NCBI RefSeq assembly: GCF_000342165.1
Contig: NZ_AMRV01000001.1
Location: forward strand, 186,001-250,000
DNA from: Pacificimonas flava
GTDB taxonomy: Bacteria > Pseudomonadota > Alphaproteobacteria > Sphingomonadales > Sphingomonadaceae
Direction of reading: 5' to 3'
Length of the DNA: 64,000 nt
A program made the position numbers and the translations under genes. The notes beneath the pieces are model-generated. The model was not told where the DNA came from and made no database searches. It saw only the letters and a program-made list of their open reading frames with translations. The first letter of the stretch is position 1, and the number at the start of each line of letters is the position of its first letter. This document shows positions 30,798 to 39,962 of this stretch, in pieces.

Positions 30798-32254
30798 ACG
30801 AGCTTGTCATGCAGCCGCTGTCGCAGTCCCTGTCCATTGCCGCGCCGGAGCTGACGCTCGCCCTCGGCCTGATGTCGCTGTTGATGCTCGGCGTCTTTCG
30901 CGGCGACCGTAGCCTTGTCGGCCTGACCTGGGGCGCAGTGATCATCTACATCATTGCCGGTCTGTCGCTGGTGAACGATCCAGCAAGCCGGTTCGCCTTT
31001 GACGGGCTGTATGTCGCTGACAATTTCTCCGCCTTTCTGAAGGTGATCATCTTCGCTGCCGCCGGCGTCTGCAGCGTCATCGCCCTTCCGTATCTAAAGC
31101 GGGCGCGGTCGGATAAATTCGAATATCCCGTCATCATCATGTTGGCGGCGCTCGGCATGTCCATGATGGTATCGGCGGCCGACCTACTGTCGCTTTATGT
31201 CGGACTGGAGTTGCAGAGCCTGGCAGCCTACGTGCTCGCCGCCTTCCATCGGAACGAGGCGCGCTCGTCCGAAGCCGGTCTAAAATATTTTGTGCTGGGC
31301 GCGCTGGCGTCGGGCATCCTCCTCTACGGGATCAGCCTCGTCTACGGCTTCAGCGGCACGACGAGCTTCGCCGTCCTCGGGCCGCTGCTTGGGGCCGGGT
31401 CGTCTATCGGCTTGACGATCGGGCTTGTATTCATCCTGGCCGGGCTCGCGTTCAAGGTGTCTGCCGTCCCGTTCCATATGTGGACGCCGGATGTGTATCA
31501 GGGGGCACCGACGCCGGTTGCGGCCTTCTTCGCCTCCGCCCCGAAGGCCGCGGCGATGGGCCTTCTGGTCCGCGTCAGCATGGAAGCGTTCGGCGGGATT
31601 GCCGATCAGTGGCAGCAGGTCGTCGCCTTTGCCGCCGTGGCCTCCATGATCCTCGGCGCGGTCGGCGCGATCGGCCAGACGTCGATCAAGCGCCTGCTGG
31701 CCTATTCTTCAATCAACAATATCGGCTTTGCGCTGATCGGGCTCGCGTCGGCGACGGCGGACGGAATATCCGGCGTCCTCTTCTACATGGCCGTCTACCT
31801 GGCAATGACGATCGGGGCGTTCCTCGTCGTTCTTTCGCTGCGGGACGCCGACGGCCGCCTTCTCGACGAGATGAACGCGCTCAGCGGCCTTTCCCGCTCG
31901 CGTCCGGGCATGGCACTGGCGCTCGCGATCTTCATGTTCTCGCTGGCTGGAATCCCGCCGCTTCTTGGATTCTGGCCGAAGTTCAGTGTCTTCAACGCAG
32001 CCATTGCGTCGGAACATTATGTGCTGGCGGTCATCGGCGTGGTGACATCGGTTGTGGGAGCGTTCTACTATCTGCGCGTCGTGAAGCTCGCCTATTTTGA
32101 TGAGCCGCTCGGCGTCCTCGCGCCGCAGGAAAGCCGCATCAACGGTGCGGTCATGGCAGTGGCGGCGATCTTCTGCTCCCCGATCGGCATGCTTGCCATC
32201 GGGCCGATCGTCCGCGCGGCCCAGTCGGCGTCCGTATCAATGCTCTCCTTCTAA
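30794..32254 (+). CDS. nuoN: NADH-quinone oxidoreductase subunit N
   Basis: The 486-residue ND2-type antiporter-like subunit, last of the fourteen. Motifs: LSLYVGLELQSLAAYVLAAF (channel Glu), the KYFVLGALASGILLYG helix, and FKVSAVPFHMWTPDVYQGAPTPVAAFFASAPKAAAMG with the channel Lys. With nuoA-M it completes a full proton-pumping complex I. It ends 7 bp before birA, so birA-coaX-rnj may receive read-through from this long operon. Confidence 0.97.
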   Translation: MNELVMQPLSQSLSIAAPELTLALGLMSLLMLGVFRGDRSLVGLTWGAVIIYIIAGLSLVNDPASRFAFDGLYVADNFSAFLKVIIFAAAGVCSVIALPYLKRARSDKFEYPVIIMLAALGMSMMVSAADLLSLYVGLELQSLAAYVLAAFHRNEARSSEAGLKYFVLGALASGILLYGISLVYGFSGTTSFAVLGPLLGAGSSIGLTIGLVFILAGLAFKVSAVPFHMWTPDVYQGAPTPVAAFFASAPKAAAMGLLVRVSMEAFGGIADQWQQVVAFAAVASMILGAVGAIGQTSIKRLLAYSSINNIGFALIGLASATADGISGVLFYMAVYLAMTIGAFLVVLSLRDADGRLLDEMNALSGLSRSRPGMALALAIFMFSLAGIPPLLGFWPKFSVFNAAIASEHYVLAVIGVVTSVVGAFYYLRVVKLAYFDEPLGVLAPQESRINGAVMAVAAIFCSPIGMLAIGPIVRAAQSASVSMLSF

Positions 32255-32261
32255 CGGGACC

Positions 32262-32975
32262 ATGCCGTCCGTCGTCCATCTCGACGAAGTCGGCAGTACG
32301 AACGACTGGGTCGCTGACGCCGCTCGCGAAGGCGCGGGGGATGGCCTATGGGTACGTGCGGATCGGCAGCGGTCCGGGCGTGGTCGTCGCGGGCGTCCAT
32401 GGACATCGCAGACCGGCAATCTTCTGATTTCAACGCTGGTGCGTTCTCAGCCGAGCGAGGGGCCGCCGGCGCAGCTCAGCTTCGTCATGGCTCTCGCGCT
32501 TCACGACGCCGCTTCAACCTGGACGGAGCCGAGGCGCCTGGCGCTGAAATGGCCCAATGATCTCATGCTCGACGACACGAAATGCGCCGGTATTCTGGTC
32601 GAGGGGCGCGATGGCATCGTCATCATCGGTTGCGGCGTCAATCTGGCCAGTCATCCCGCCGATACGGAGCGGCCCGCAACGAGTTTCCCCGCTGCGGGTA
32701 TCGCGCCTCCGGAAGCGGGGGAAGCAGCGGAACGGCTGGTGGATGCGTTCGCGCGCCGCCGCGCAGAGTGGCGCAGCGAGGGCTTCGCGGCGACACGTAC
32801 GGCCTGGCTTTCACGGGCCTACAATATGGGCGGACGAATGGAGGCGCGGCTCGGCACTGCCACCTATTCCGGGATATTTGAGGGCCTGGCCCCGGAAGGA
32901 GCCCTGCTCCTGCGAGAGGATGACGGTACTCTGCGCTCGGTACATGCAGGCGAGGTCTTCGGACTGTCGGTTTAG
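32262..32975 (+). CDS. birA: biotin--[acetyl-CoA-carboxylase] ligase, group I
   Basis: A 237-residue ligase that activates biotin with ATP and attaches it to carboxyl carrier protein. The catalytic domain shows STNDWVAD (substrate contact), the biotinyl-AMP loop GRGRRGRPWTSQTGNL (canonical GRGRxGRxW), and the KWPNDLML motif, followed by an SH3-like C-terminal domain (SGIFEGLAPEGALLLR). There is no N-terminal helix-turn-helix, so it is monofunctional and cannot repress bio genes. The ATG at 32262 lies 7 bp after nuoN; the open frame upstream overlaps nuoN and is not used. Confidence 0.94.
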   Translation: MPSVVHLDEVGSTNDWVADAAREGAGDGLWVRADRQRSGRGRRGRPWTSQTGNLLISTLVRSQPSEGPPAQLSFVMALALHDAASTWTEPRRLALKWPNDLMLDDTKCAGILVEGRDGIVIIGCGVNLASHPADTERPATSFPAAGIAPPEAGEAAERLVDAFARRRAEWRSEGFAATRTAWLSRAYNMGGRMEARLGTATYSGIFEGLAPEGALLLREDDGTLRSVHAGEVFGLSV

Positions 32976-33127
32976 AGTGTGGGATCGGCGCGAAAGTCGC
33001 AGCAGATAGAAAACATGCATCAGGGGCGTGCGGTCACAATTGGGTGCGGAACGACGCGCAGAACGCGTCGGTCGCAGCGAACGCCGGTCGTTCGCGGTGC
33101 CGCCAATGAAGGGAAAGGGATGGCAAG

Positions 33128-33898
33128 ATGCTGCTAGCCGTCGACGTAGGCAACACGAATACGGTCTTTGCACTCGTGGAGGATGGGGCGGTTCTCCACC
33201 GTTGGCGGCTGTCGACGCATCCGGGACGGACGGGCGATGAATATGTTGCAGCGCTGTCGCAGTTGTTCGGTTTGGCGGGGGTCGATCGCCATGAGGTGAA
33301 GCGTGTCGTGGTTGCAACGGTGGTGCCGCCTGTTCTCTTCAACCTCCAGCGCCTTTCGACGGTGATGTTCGGTCTGACGCCGCTTGTCATCAGCCGCGAC
33401 CTCGATCTCGGCATCGGCATTGACGTACCGAATCCCGCGGAAGTCGGGGCGGACCGGCTCGTCAATTCGGCAGCGGCGCACGATCGGTGGGGCGACCGCT
33501 TGATCGTCGTCGATTTCGGAACCGCGACGACCTTCGACATTATTTTGAACGGGGCCTATTCAGGCGGCGTCATTGCGCCGGGTATCAATCTGGCCGTCGA
33601 CGCCCTATATACCGCTTCAGCGCAGCTGCCTCGCGTGGCCGTCGCCCCGCCGTCCGATGGAAAGGCAATGGCGAAAGGCACGGTGAATGCCATGCAGGCC
33701 GGCATCTTCTACGGTTATATCGGTCTGATCGAAGGGCTGGTGACTCGTATCCGGGCCGAAGCGTGCTGCGACATGCTGTGCATCGCGACGGGCGGACTTG
33801 CCGCGCTGTTCGATCAGCATACGGATATCATCGAGGAAGTGGACGCCGACCTGACGGTTCGCGGTCTTGCCCTCATCGCAGACAGGAACAATCTTTGA
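33128..33898 (+). CDS. coaX: type III pantothenate kinase
   Basis: A 256-residue CoaX, first enzyme of coenzyme A synthesis, of the ASKHA fold. The N-terminal DVGNTNTVFAL phosphate-binding loop, the GADRLVNSAAAH motif, VDFGTATTFD, and GGVIAPGINLAVDAL are all canonical. This class uses a monovalent cation and is not inhibited by CoA, unlike CoaA. The ribosome-binding site AAGGGATGG precedes ATG 33128. The 152-bp gap before it (32976-33127) holds no obvious gene. The stop overlaps the TTG start of rnj. Confidence 0.95.
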   Translation: MLLAVDVGNTNTVFALVEDGAVLHRWRLSTHPGRTGDEYVAALSQLFGLAGVDRHEVKRVVVATVVPPVLFNLQRLSTVMFGLTPLVISRDLDLGIGIDVPNPAEVGADRLVNSAAAHDRWGDRLIVVDFGTATTFDIILNGAYSGGVIAPGINLAVDALYTASAQLPRVAVAPPSDGKAMAKGTVNAMQAGIFYGYIGLIEGLVTRIRAEACCDMLCIATGGLAALFDQHTDIIEEVDADLTVRGLALIADRNNL

Positions 33899-35538
33899 CC
33901 CCAAAAAACGAACTCATCTTTCTGCCGCTGGGCGGTTCCGGCGAGATTGGCATGAACGTCAATCTTTATGGCTGCCAGGGCAAGTGGATCATGGTCGATC
34001 TCGGCATGACATTCTCCGACCCCGCCTATCCGGGTGTCGAACTCGTTCTTCCCGACCTGCAATTTATCGAGGAACGCAGGGACGACCTGCTCGGCATCGT
34101 GCTGACGCACGGACATGAGGATCATATCGGAGCGATTCCCTACCTGATCGAAGATCTTGGCGTCCCGCTTTACGCGACTCCATTCACGGCTGGCCTTATC
34201 CGCAAGAAATTGCAGGAGGAGGGTATCGAAGATGATATCGAACTGAATATCATCGAGAATGAGGGCGAGGTCGAACTGGGCCCGTTTCGCTGCCGGTACG
34301 TGCCGCTGGCGCATTCGATTCCGGAGGGGAACGCCCTGCTGATCGACACGCCGTTCGGCAGCGTATTCCACACTGGCGATTGGAAGATCGACCGCGAGCC
34401 CGTCATGGGCTCTCCCACCACCGCGGAGGAACTGACCCGCATCGGCGATGAGGGGGTTCTGGCGCTGGTGGGAGACAGCACCAATGTCTTCAACCCGCGT
34501 GAAAGCGGATCGGAAAGCGGGGTCCGCGAAGCCCTCGACAAGGTTGTGGCTGAGCAGGAGGGCAGGGTGCTCGTCACCACCTTCGCCTCGAACGCCGCAC
34601 GGCTGCATACGCTGGGCCAGGTGGCGCAGGATTGCGGCCGCAGGATCTGCGTCGTCGGTCGCTCCCTGCACCGCATTCTGGAAGTTGCCAATTCCGTCGG
34701 GTATCTGACGGATTTTCCGCCGGTGCTGCGCGAAGAGGATGCGATGAAGCTTCCGCGGAACGAAGTCATGATCCTGGCAACGGGCGCCCAGGGCGAGGCG
34801 CGGGCTGCGCTCTCGCGCATCGCGCAGGGGGAGCATCCGCGGCTAAAACTGGAACGCGGCGATACCGTCATCTACTCTTCGAAGGAGATTCCCGGCAACG
34901 AACTGGCAATCGGTGTGGTGCAGAATGCGCTGGCGGCGGCCGGGGTGCGGATCATCACGGAGCGGCAGGCGAATGTTCATGTTTCCGGCCATCCTGGTAT
35001 TCCCGAACTGCAGGCCATGTATTCGTGGATACGGCCGCAGATCGCGGTGCCCGTGCATGGCGAGCGGCGCCATATGGAAGCGCACGCAGCGCTGGCGAAG
35101 TCCGTCGGTGTGCCGGATCAGGTCGTGCCCATGAACGGGACCGCCATTCGCCTTGCGCCCGGAACGCCTGAAATCATCAGCCATGAGGCCGTAGGCCGTC
35201 TGGTGCTGGATGGCGAAGTCATCGTGCCGGCCGATGGGGAGACGATGGTGGGGCGCCGGCGCCTGCTTCACAATGGCTGGGTCGGTATCTTCCTGGCGCT
35301 CGGCAAGAACGGACTGGCGGCTGAACCGGTGCTTCAGATAGAAGGCGTGCCCGTAGAGGACGAACGTGCGGACTTCGTCGCGGAATGCACCGACGCGGCG
35401 AAGCAGGCGGTTCGAAAGGCAAGCGGAAAATCGGACGATGCCATTGCCGAGGCCGTTCGCGTGGCCGTACGGCGAACCGCGCGCGACTGGACGGGCAAGA
35501 AGCCCCTGACTCGAGTCAGCACGGCGCGCGTGTCCTAA
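33895..35538 (+). CDS. rnj: ribonuclease J
   Basis: A 547-residue metallo-beta-lactamase/beta-CASP RNase with endo- and 5'-3' exonuclease activity. The metal site THGHEDHIG gives His72, His74, Asp76 and His77; the later HTGDWKID and the beta-CASP motifs around residues 190-420 (GDSTNVF, TFASNAARL, STKEIPGNE-like SSKEIPGNELAIG) and HVSGHPG are present. The start is TTG at 33895, overlapping the coaX stop (TTGA) and giving the usual beginning TPKNELIFLPLGGSGEIG. Alphaproteobacteria have RNase J beside RNase E; it takes part in rRNA maturation and mRNA decay. Confidence 0.96.
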   Translation: MTPKNELIFLPLGGSGEIGMNVNLYGCQGKWIMVDLGMTFSDPAYPGVELVLPDLQFIEERRDDLLGIVLTHGHEDHIGAIPYLIEDLGVPLYATPFTAGLIRKKLQEEGIEDDIELNIIENEGEVELGPFRCRYVPLAHSIPEGNALLIDTPFGSVFHTGDWKIDREPVMGSPTTAEELTRIGDEGVLALVGDSTNVFNPRESGSESGVREALDKVVAEQEGRVLVTTFASNAARLHTLGQVAQDCGRRICVVGRSLHRILEVANSVGYLTDFPPVLREEDAMKLPRNEVMILATGAQGEARAALSRIAQGEHPRLKLERGDTVIYSSKEIPGNELAIGVVQNALAAAGVRIITERQANVHVSGHPGIPELQAMYSWIRPQIAVPVHGERRHMEAHAALAKSVGVPDQVVPMNGTAIRLAPGTPEIISHEAVGRLVLDGEVIVPADGETMVGRRRLLHNGWVGIFLALGKNGLAAEPVLQIEGVPVEDERADFVAECTDAAKQAVRKASGKSDDAIAEAVRVAVRRTARDWTGKKPLTRVSTARVS

Positions 35539-35574
35539 ACGAAGACAGGCGGGTTCCCGCGAAAGGAGGCCGAG

Positions 35575-35832
35575 ATGGGCATTGGTAGCGCCCTATCCAT
35601 TTATCTGCTGGTCTGGGTGGTGACGCTGTTCGCGGTTCTGCCCTTCGGCGTTCGCACCCCGGATGAGGTCGGAGCAGCAAAGGTGAAAGGACAGGCGGAC
35701 AGCGCGCCGGTGCGGCCGCACATGCTGAAGAAGCTGGCATGGACGACGATCGTGTCCGCAATCATTTTCGGCCTGTTCGCCGCCAATTATGAAATGGGCT
35801 GGATCGGTATCGAAGACTTTCCTGCCTTCTGA
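35575..35832 (+). CDS. DUF1467 family membrane protein
   Basis: An 85-residue protein with two membrane helices (about residues 5-22 and 55-73) joined by a polar loop with Lys/Gln/Asp. The pattern LPFGVRTPDE after the first helix and MLKKLAWTTIVSAIIFG identify the DUF1467 family, found downstream of rnj in many alphaproteobacteria; function unknown. A very strong ribosome-binding site (AAAGGAGG) precedes ATG 35575. Converges on the coiled-coil gene through a 53-bp gap with a strong hairpin. Confidence 0.88.
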   Translation: MGIGSALSIYLLVWVVTLFAVLPFGVRTPDEVGAAKVKGQADSAPVRPHMLKKLAWTTIVSAIIFGLFAANYEMGWIGIEDFPAF

Positions 35833-35847
35833 CGGCGCCAGAACGTT

Positions 35848-35878
35848 CCGGAGCGCGCCGCGCCAGGCGCCGCTCCGG
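35848..35878. terminator. bidirectional hairpin between convergent genes
   Basis: CCGGAGCG (35848-35855) pairs perfectly with CGCTCCGG (35871-35878), and the 15-nt interior can itself fold (GCGC/GCGC). It lies between the stops of the DUF1467 gene and the coiled-coil gene. There is no T tract on either side, so it may act by stalling plus other factors, or protect 3' ends. Confidence 0.4.
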
Positions 35879-35885
35879 GCTCCTG

Positions 35886-38276
35886 CTATTCCTTGCCGCG
35901 CAGCCGGTCCGTGCCTTGCGCAAGGGCGACGTAAAGGCGACCCACGTCAGAGGATAGCAGCGCGACGGACATGGCGTTGCCCTCGCGGTCCTTCATCACA
36001 CGGCGCAGCATCGCCTCGAAATCATGGATGTACCGCCGCACCGCCTCCCGGAATTCCGGTTCTTCCTCATAATGGCGCGCGATGTCCTTGGCGTCGCTCG
36101 CCTCAACCAGGCGGCTTCCCCGCCGCGCGAACACGCTTCGATCGCCGCTGAGATATTGCTTCCAGGCCGCTTCCGTGACTTCCGTGGACAGGGCCTTGGT
36201 AATGTCGATGGCGTTCGAGTTGAGCGCTTCGATGAGAAGGTTCGACTGTTCGGCCAAATCGCGGCGCTGGGCCGTTTCCAAGAATTCGCCCGCTTCGTTC
36301 ACGCGCGCCTCGACAGCGGCGGACGTTTCGGCAACCGATACCAGAGACCGCGCGAGACGATCGGCCGCCGCCTGTGCCGCTGCTGCGGCCCGGTCACCGA
36401 CCGCTTCGATCCGGCCGATATTGTCCTCGACCGGCGTGGCGACGGCGCGGCTGATCGCATCGCCGCTGGCCCTTTCCAGGGAACCCACGGCCTCTCCGAC
36501 AACGGAATCGAAGGTTTCCCGTACGGAGCGGGATGCCTGATTGGCCACTTCGCGCACGCGGCCCAGCGCCTCGATCAGGCGGGATGCGGCGCCGACGGCG
36601 GTATCGTCGGCCTCTCTCTGGATTTCCGAAAGCATTGCACCGGCATTGCCGAGGTCGCCTTCGAGTTTGCGCGCCGTGGATTCCACGGCCTCGCGCGCGG
36701 TCTCCATCTCTGCCATGCTGTTCGCCAGGTCCTGACGAGCCTGCGATATCGGGGCCGTAAGAGTGCCGGCTGAGGCTTCGGCCGCGGCGAAATCTGCAAA
36801 GAGCGCGCGGGCGTCCGACGCAAGCGCTTCGAACTCGCTGCGCCTCTGCAGAAGTTCTTGGGAGAGCGGCCCCTGCACATCCCCATGAAGACCAGACAGG
36901 CGCTCGGACATCTCGGCAAGAACCCGGTTCAATTCGGAAACCATCCGTTCGATTTCGCCGGCCGGCGCAGAAATCCTCGTGGTCCGTTCCTCCATTTCGG
37001 AGATGCGTTCGGATAGACCCGAAAGGCCAGCATCGGCGCTGCCGAGTGCATCGCCCAAGCCGCGCGCGAAAATATCCGTCCGGCTGTCCGCGCGTTCGAA
37101 CAGGCTCTCGATCTCGGAGCGCCGGGTGTCGAGATGCTGACCAAGTTCGGTCGCGAGCGCGACGAGGCGTTCGAGGCGCTGGTCGATGTCGCCCGAAACG
37201 TGCCGCGCCTGCTCGTCTAGCAATAGGTGAGCATTTCGTACCGTGGCGTTGATCGCCTCCGTCTGTTCGCCCAAGCCCGAGCGTACGCTTTCCAGCATGC
37301 CGGACGTGTTCGTGCGGGCCTGATCGATTTCGTCGACCAGGATTGCCTGCATGTCGGCGAGGGCGGTTCGCGACTGTCCAACCGCGGCGACAAGGGCTTC
37401 CTCCAGATGGGCGCGCTGTGAGGAGAGGGCGGTCTCCACGCCTCGCGCGGTTTCGTCGATGTTCGTCAGCAGAGCCGCCGTCTCACTGCCGCGGGCCGTT
37501 GCAACTGCGGCTGCGCGCTCTGCCCGCGCCTCGAGATCTTCCACGAGAGCGGCGATGTCGCGCGTGCGCGCCGATGCCTCTTCGGTATGTGCCGTAAAGA
37601 TGTCGCCCACGCGGCCCGCCTCCTGCGTCAGGAGCGGCAGCACCTCGCCCAGAGAGGCGAGCCGGTCGTGCGTCAGTTCTCCGCGTTCCGCGAGGCGCGA
37701 AATGGCATGATCGATCCGCTCCCGATCCTCGGACAGAGAGATGGACACGGCACGGGCGATTTCGGACGCCCTGTTCGCGCTCTGTTCGAACGTACCGCTT
37801 TCCTCCGCCAGACGCGCCGCGAGCGCTTCCGTTCGTTCCGACGCTGCCGCAAGCAGGCGGTCGACATTGCCGATCCGCGCTTCGATGTCAGCGGCAGCGC
37901 CATGAAAGCGTGCCTCTGCCGCTTCGATCCTGGCCAGACTGCGGCGACCACGGCCCGGATCGACCCGGGCGACGACGAGCGCGATCAGCCAGATCGCGGT
38001 TACCGGGGCAAAGATGCCTGCCGCAACGGCCGCCCACTCCGTCAGCGCCACTTCCCGCGCAGGTGCCTCGACGAGAAGCAGGTAGACGGTTGCCGCAGCC
38101 GCTGCGAACCAGACGAGGGTGAGCAGGCCGGCAACCCACAAGATCCGATTACCCCTGGCGCCTGCGGCTTCCACCCCGTCTTCGTCGGTCAACCGCAATT
38201 GCGCCGGCGGAGGGGGCTCCATCGGCGCAAATTCGTTCTGATCCTCGGAAAATTCAGGGGCGGGCTGACTGGCCAT
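35886..38276 (-). CDS. two-helix membrane-anchored coiled-coil protein (TipN-like architecture)
   Basis: A 796-residue protein of unknown function. Residues 1-40 are acidic and proline-rich, then two hydrophobic helices follow (about 44-68 and 81-105), and from about 115 to 720 the sequence is almost continuous Ala/Glu/Arg/Leu helix with coiled-coil spacing and no catalytic motif. The last 75 residues differ: they are compact and look like a conserved domain (SRLVEASDAKDIARHYEEE, REAVRRYIHDFEAML, SVALLSSDVGRLYVAL). Two N-terminal membrane helices followed by a long cytoplasmic coiled coil is the layout of the Caulobacter polarity factor TipN (similar length), but I see no specific sequence match. 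It is divergent from an HPt protein over 140 bp. A role as a polar or envelope scaffold is inference only. Confidence 0.85.
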   Translation of the reverse strand: MASQPAPEFSEDQNEFAPMEPPPPAQLRLTDEDGVEAAGARGNRILWVAGLLTLVWFAAAAATVYLLLVEAPAREVALTEWAAVAAGIFAPVTAIWLIALVVARVDPGRGRRSLARIEAAEARFHGAAADIEARIGNVDRLLAAASERTEALAARLAEESGTFEQSANRASEIARAVSISLSEDRERIDHAISRLAERGELTHDRLASLGEVLPLLTQEAGRVGDIFTAHTEEASARTRDIAALVEDLEARAERAAAVATARGSETAALLTNIDETARGVETALSSQRAHLEEALVAAVGQSRTALADMQAILVDEIDQARTNTSGMLESVRSGLGEQTEAINATVRNAHLLLDEQARHVSGDIDQRLERLVALATELGQHLDTRRSEIESLFERADSRTDIFARGLGDALGSADAGLSGLSERISEMEERTTRISAPAGEIERMVSELNRVLAEMSERLSGLHGDVQGPLSQELLQRRSEFEALASDARALFADFAAAEASAGTLTAPISQARQDLANSMAEMETAREAVESTARKLEGDLGNAGAMLSEIQREADDTAVGAASRLIEALGRVREVANQASRSVRETFDSVVGEAVGSLERASGDAISRAVATPVEDNIGRIEAVGDRAAAAAQAAADRLARSLVSVAETSAAVEARVNEAGEFLETAQRRDLAEQSNLLIEALNSNAIDITKALSTEVTEAAWKQYLSGDRSVFARRGSRLVEASDAKDIARHYEEEPEFREAVRRYIHDFEAMLRRVMKDREGNAMSVALLSSDVGRLYVALAQGTDRLRGKE

Positions 38277-38416
38277 GTGGGTTCCGCATTGTTTTTTAAG
38301 GGGGAGGTGTTAGCAGCAACGGGGCCGGGTGCACAGGGCAACTCATCCCGTGCAAGGGCGGTCTGGACGAAGGCCGGGCGACCCGGGATCGCATATCGGG
38401 TCGGGGCTCTGCGCGT

Positions 38417-38713
38417 ATGGTTTCTTCGGTTCTGAGAGAGATTACAGGCGGCGACGAGGAGTTGCTAATCCAGCTTCTCGTGGATCTGAAGGAAAGTCTC
38501 ACCGTCTCCGTAACCATGCTTCGCGAGGCGACCGACGCGGAATGGACGGCGCGCGCACACCGGCTGAAGGGCGGCGCATTGGCCATGGGGGCGGACGATA
38601 TCGCTCGAATCGCGGCACGTGCGGAAGAAACGGGGCCGCCGGATGCGGACGGCCGATCAAGAACGCTTTGCGAGATCGATAAGGCATTTGCGGATTTTTT
38701 CGCAGCCGTTTGA
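38417..38713 (+). CDS. stand-alone HPt phosphotransfer protein
   Basis: A 98-residue helical protein of the histidine phosphotransfer (HPt) type, with no kinase or receiver domain attached. The phosphoacceptor motif AHRLKGGALAMGA puts His48 followed by Lys51 and Gly52 at the expected spacing (H-x-x-K-G). The N-terminal helix (ELLIQLLVDLKESLTVSVTML) and the C-terminal helix complete the four-helix bundle. HPt proteins shuttle phosphate between receivers in multi-step relays; no receiver protein is adjacent. It begins 140 bp from the divergent coiled-coil gene and is 186 bp upstream of the DUF2336 gene on the same strand. Confidence 0.87.
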   Translation: MVSSVLREITGGDEELLIQLLVDLKESLTVSVTMLREATDAEWTARAHRLKGGALAMGADDIARIAARAEETGPPDADGRSRTLCEIDKAFADFFAAV

Positions 38714-38899
38714 AGAAAATAGCTGCTGCCCCCCAACGCATGCGCTGAGGTCTCTTCAGCTTTCGGCAGATGCGGTCCGCCGTAATTCGCAGGTTCGGCA
38801 GGAGACGGATACGAATCCATTTCGTTACGCTTCCAGTTCCTTTAGCTTTGGGAAAGATTTACAAGGGTAGGGGGCAGGTGGCGCCGCGGCTGCGGCCTG

Positions 38900-39961
38900 A
38901 TGGAGCTGGATTTGTTGGACGAGATGACGGTTGACCGGCACAGGCTGCAGGCGCGCCTTCGCGCGGCATCGATACCGCGCGGACTCGCGCCCCAATTGCC
39001 GCAGAATCTGTTCGACCGTAGCCAGCTGACCATCACGGACCAGCTTCGCAGCCTCTCCTTGTCGGCCTACCGCAGCCTGCTGGCCAATCTGGGCGAGCGG
39101 ATCCTGTTCCGTCTGGGAGAGGGCGCCGCCACGTTCGACCTGCCTGCAGCGGTCGACGAGTTGACGGCTCATACGGACGAACACTCACCGACACTGATTT
39201 CCGCGATCCTGCACCGGGCGGAAGAGAGCGTGGTGGCGGGGGAGATGGCCGCGATCGGCGCGGGCGCCATCGTTGTTGGGGGCGATATGCGCGGTGGGGG
39301 CCGCAACTGGGTTGCCGGGCTGGAGGACAGTGAGGATCGCGTCCTCGCGGACCGAGCGCGCGTATACCGCCGGCTGAAGAAAATCCGCAGTGGCGATCAG
39401 GGGGAACCGGTCCTGCTGGCGGATGAATTACCCGAATATCTCGCTTCGCGCTGCGCGTGGGAGCTGTGCGCAGAATTGTGCCGTGATCGCGGGCCAGAGG
39501 AAATCAGACCGGTGATCGACGCGGTCAGGTCAATCTGCGCCGAGCACGACGTCGTTCGTTCGCCGCAGCATGCCTCTCTCGCCCTGGCTGCCCGGATCGA
39601 GGAACGCTCGGAACTTTCCGACCAGACGATGCTGAAGGCGGTCGTTGACGGCGATCCGATGCTCCTCACGGCTTTGATGGCCGTACGGTCTGGCGTATCG
39701 ACCGGAACGGCGTGGCTGCTGCTGTTCCGGAACGACGGACAGGCGCTTGCCAATCTGTTCAGCGCCAGCGGTCTCGACACGCCGGCCGGTCGGCAACTCG
39801 CCAGCATCCTTTTGACGCTCAACAGTCGGCAGCCCAATCTTGCGGAGGCGCAGCAGGCGGCTAACGATCTGTTCGAGACCGTGGACGCTGCCTTCGCACG
39901 GGAGCTGCTTTCCTGGTGGCGGCTCGACCCGCAATACCGCCAGGCGGCTGGGCGCCAGTAG
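38900..39961 (+). CDS. DUF2336 domain protein
   Basis: A 353-residue soluble protein built of short helical repeats, consistent with the DUF2336 family of alphaproteobacteria (unknown function, often beside signalling genes). Typical are the Leu/Ala-rich paired helices, for instance AILHRAEESVVAGEMAAIG, SRCAWELCAELCRD, and near the end QPNLAEAQQAANDLFETVD followed by a Trp-Trp-Arg-Leu motif. It has no membrane segment and no catalytic motif. It starts 186 bp after the HPt gene; that gap shows no clear gene. Its stop is 1 bp before the kinase-like ATG, so the two are translationally linked. Confidence 0.75.
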   Translation: MELDLLDEMTVDRHRLQARLRAASIPRGLAPQLPQNLFDRSQLTITDQLRSLSLSAYRSLLANLGERILFRLGEGAATFDLPAAVDELTAHTDEHSPTLISAILHRAEESVVAGEMAAIGAGAIVVGGDMRGGGRNWVAGLEDSEDRVLADRARVYRRLKKIRSGDQGEPVLLADELPEYLASRCAWELCAELCRDRGPEEIRPVIDAVRSICAEHDVVRSPQHASLALAARIEERSELSDQTMLKAVVDGDPMLLTALMAVRSGVSTGTAWLLLFRNDGQALANLFSASGLDTPAGRQLASILLTLNSRQPNLAEAQQAANDLFETVDAAFARELLSWWRLDPQYRQAAGRQ

Positions 39962-39962
39962 C

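Noticed and set aside
32976-33127. possible small gene or RNA between birA and coaX
   Set aside because: No open frame with a start and ribosome site other than coaX, and no strong stem was found.
35839-35850. GAACGTTC palindrome as a LexA or other operator
   Set aside because: It lies between two convergent stops, not before a gene, and the alphaproteobacterial LexA box (GTTC-N7-GTTC) is not matched.
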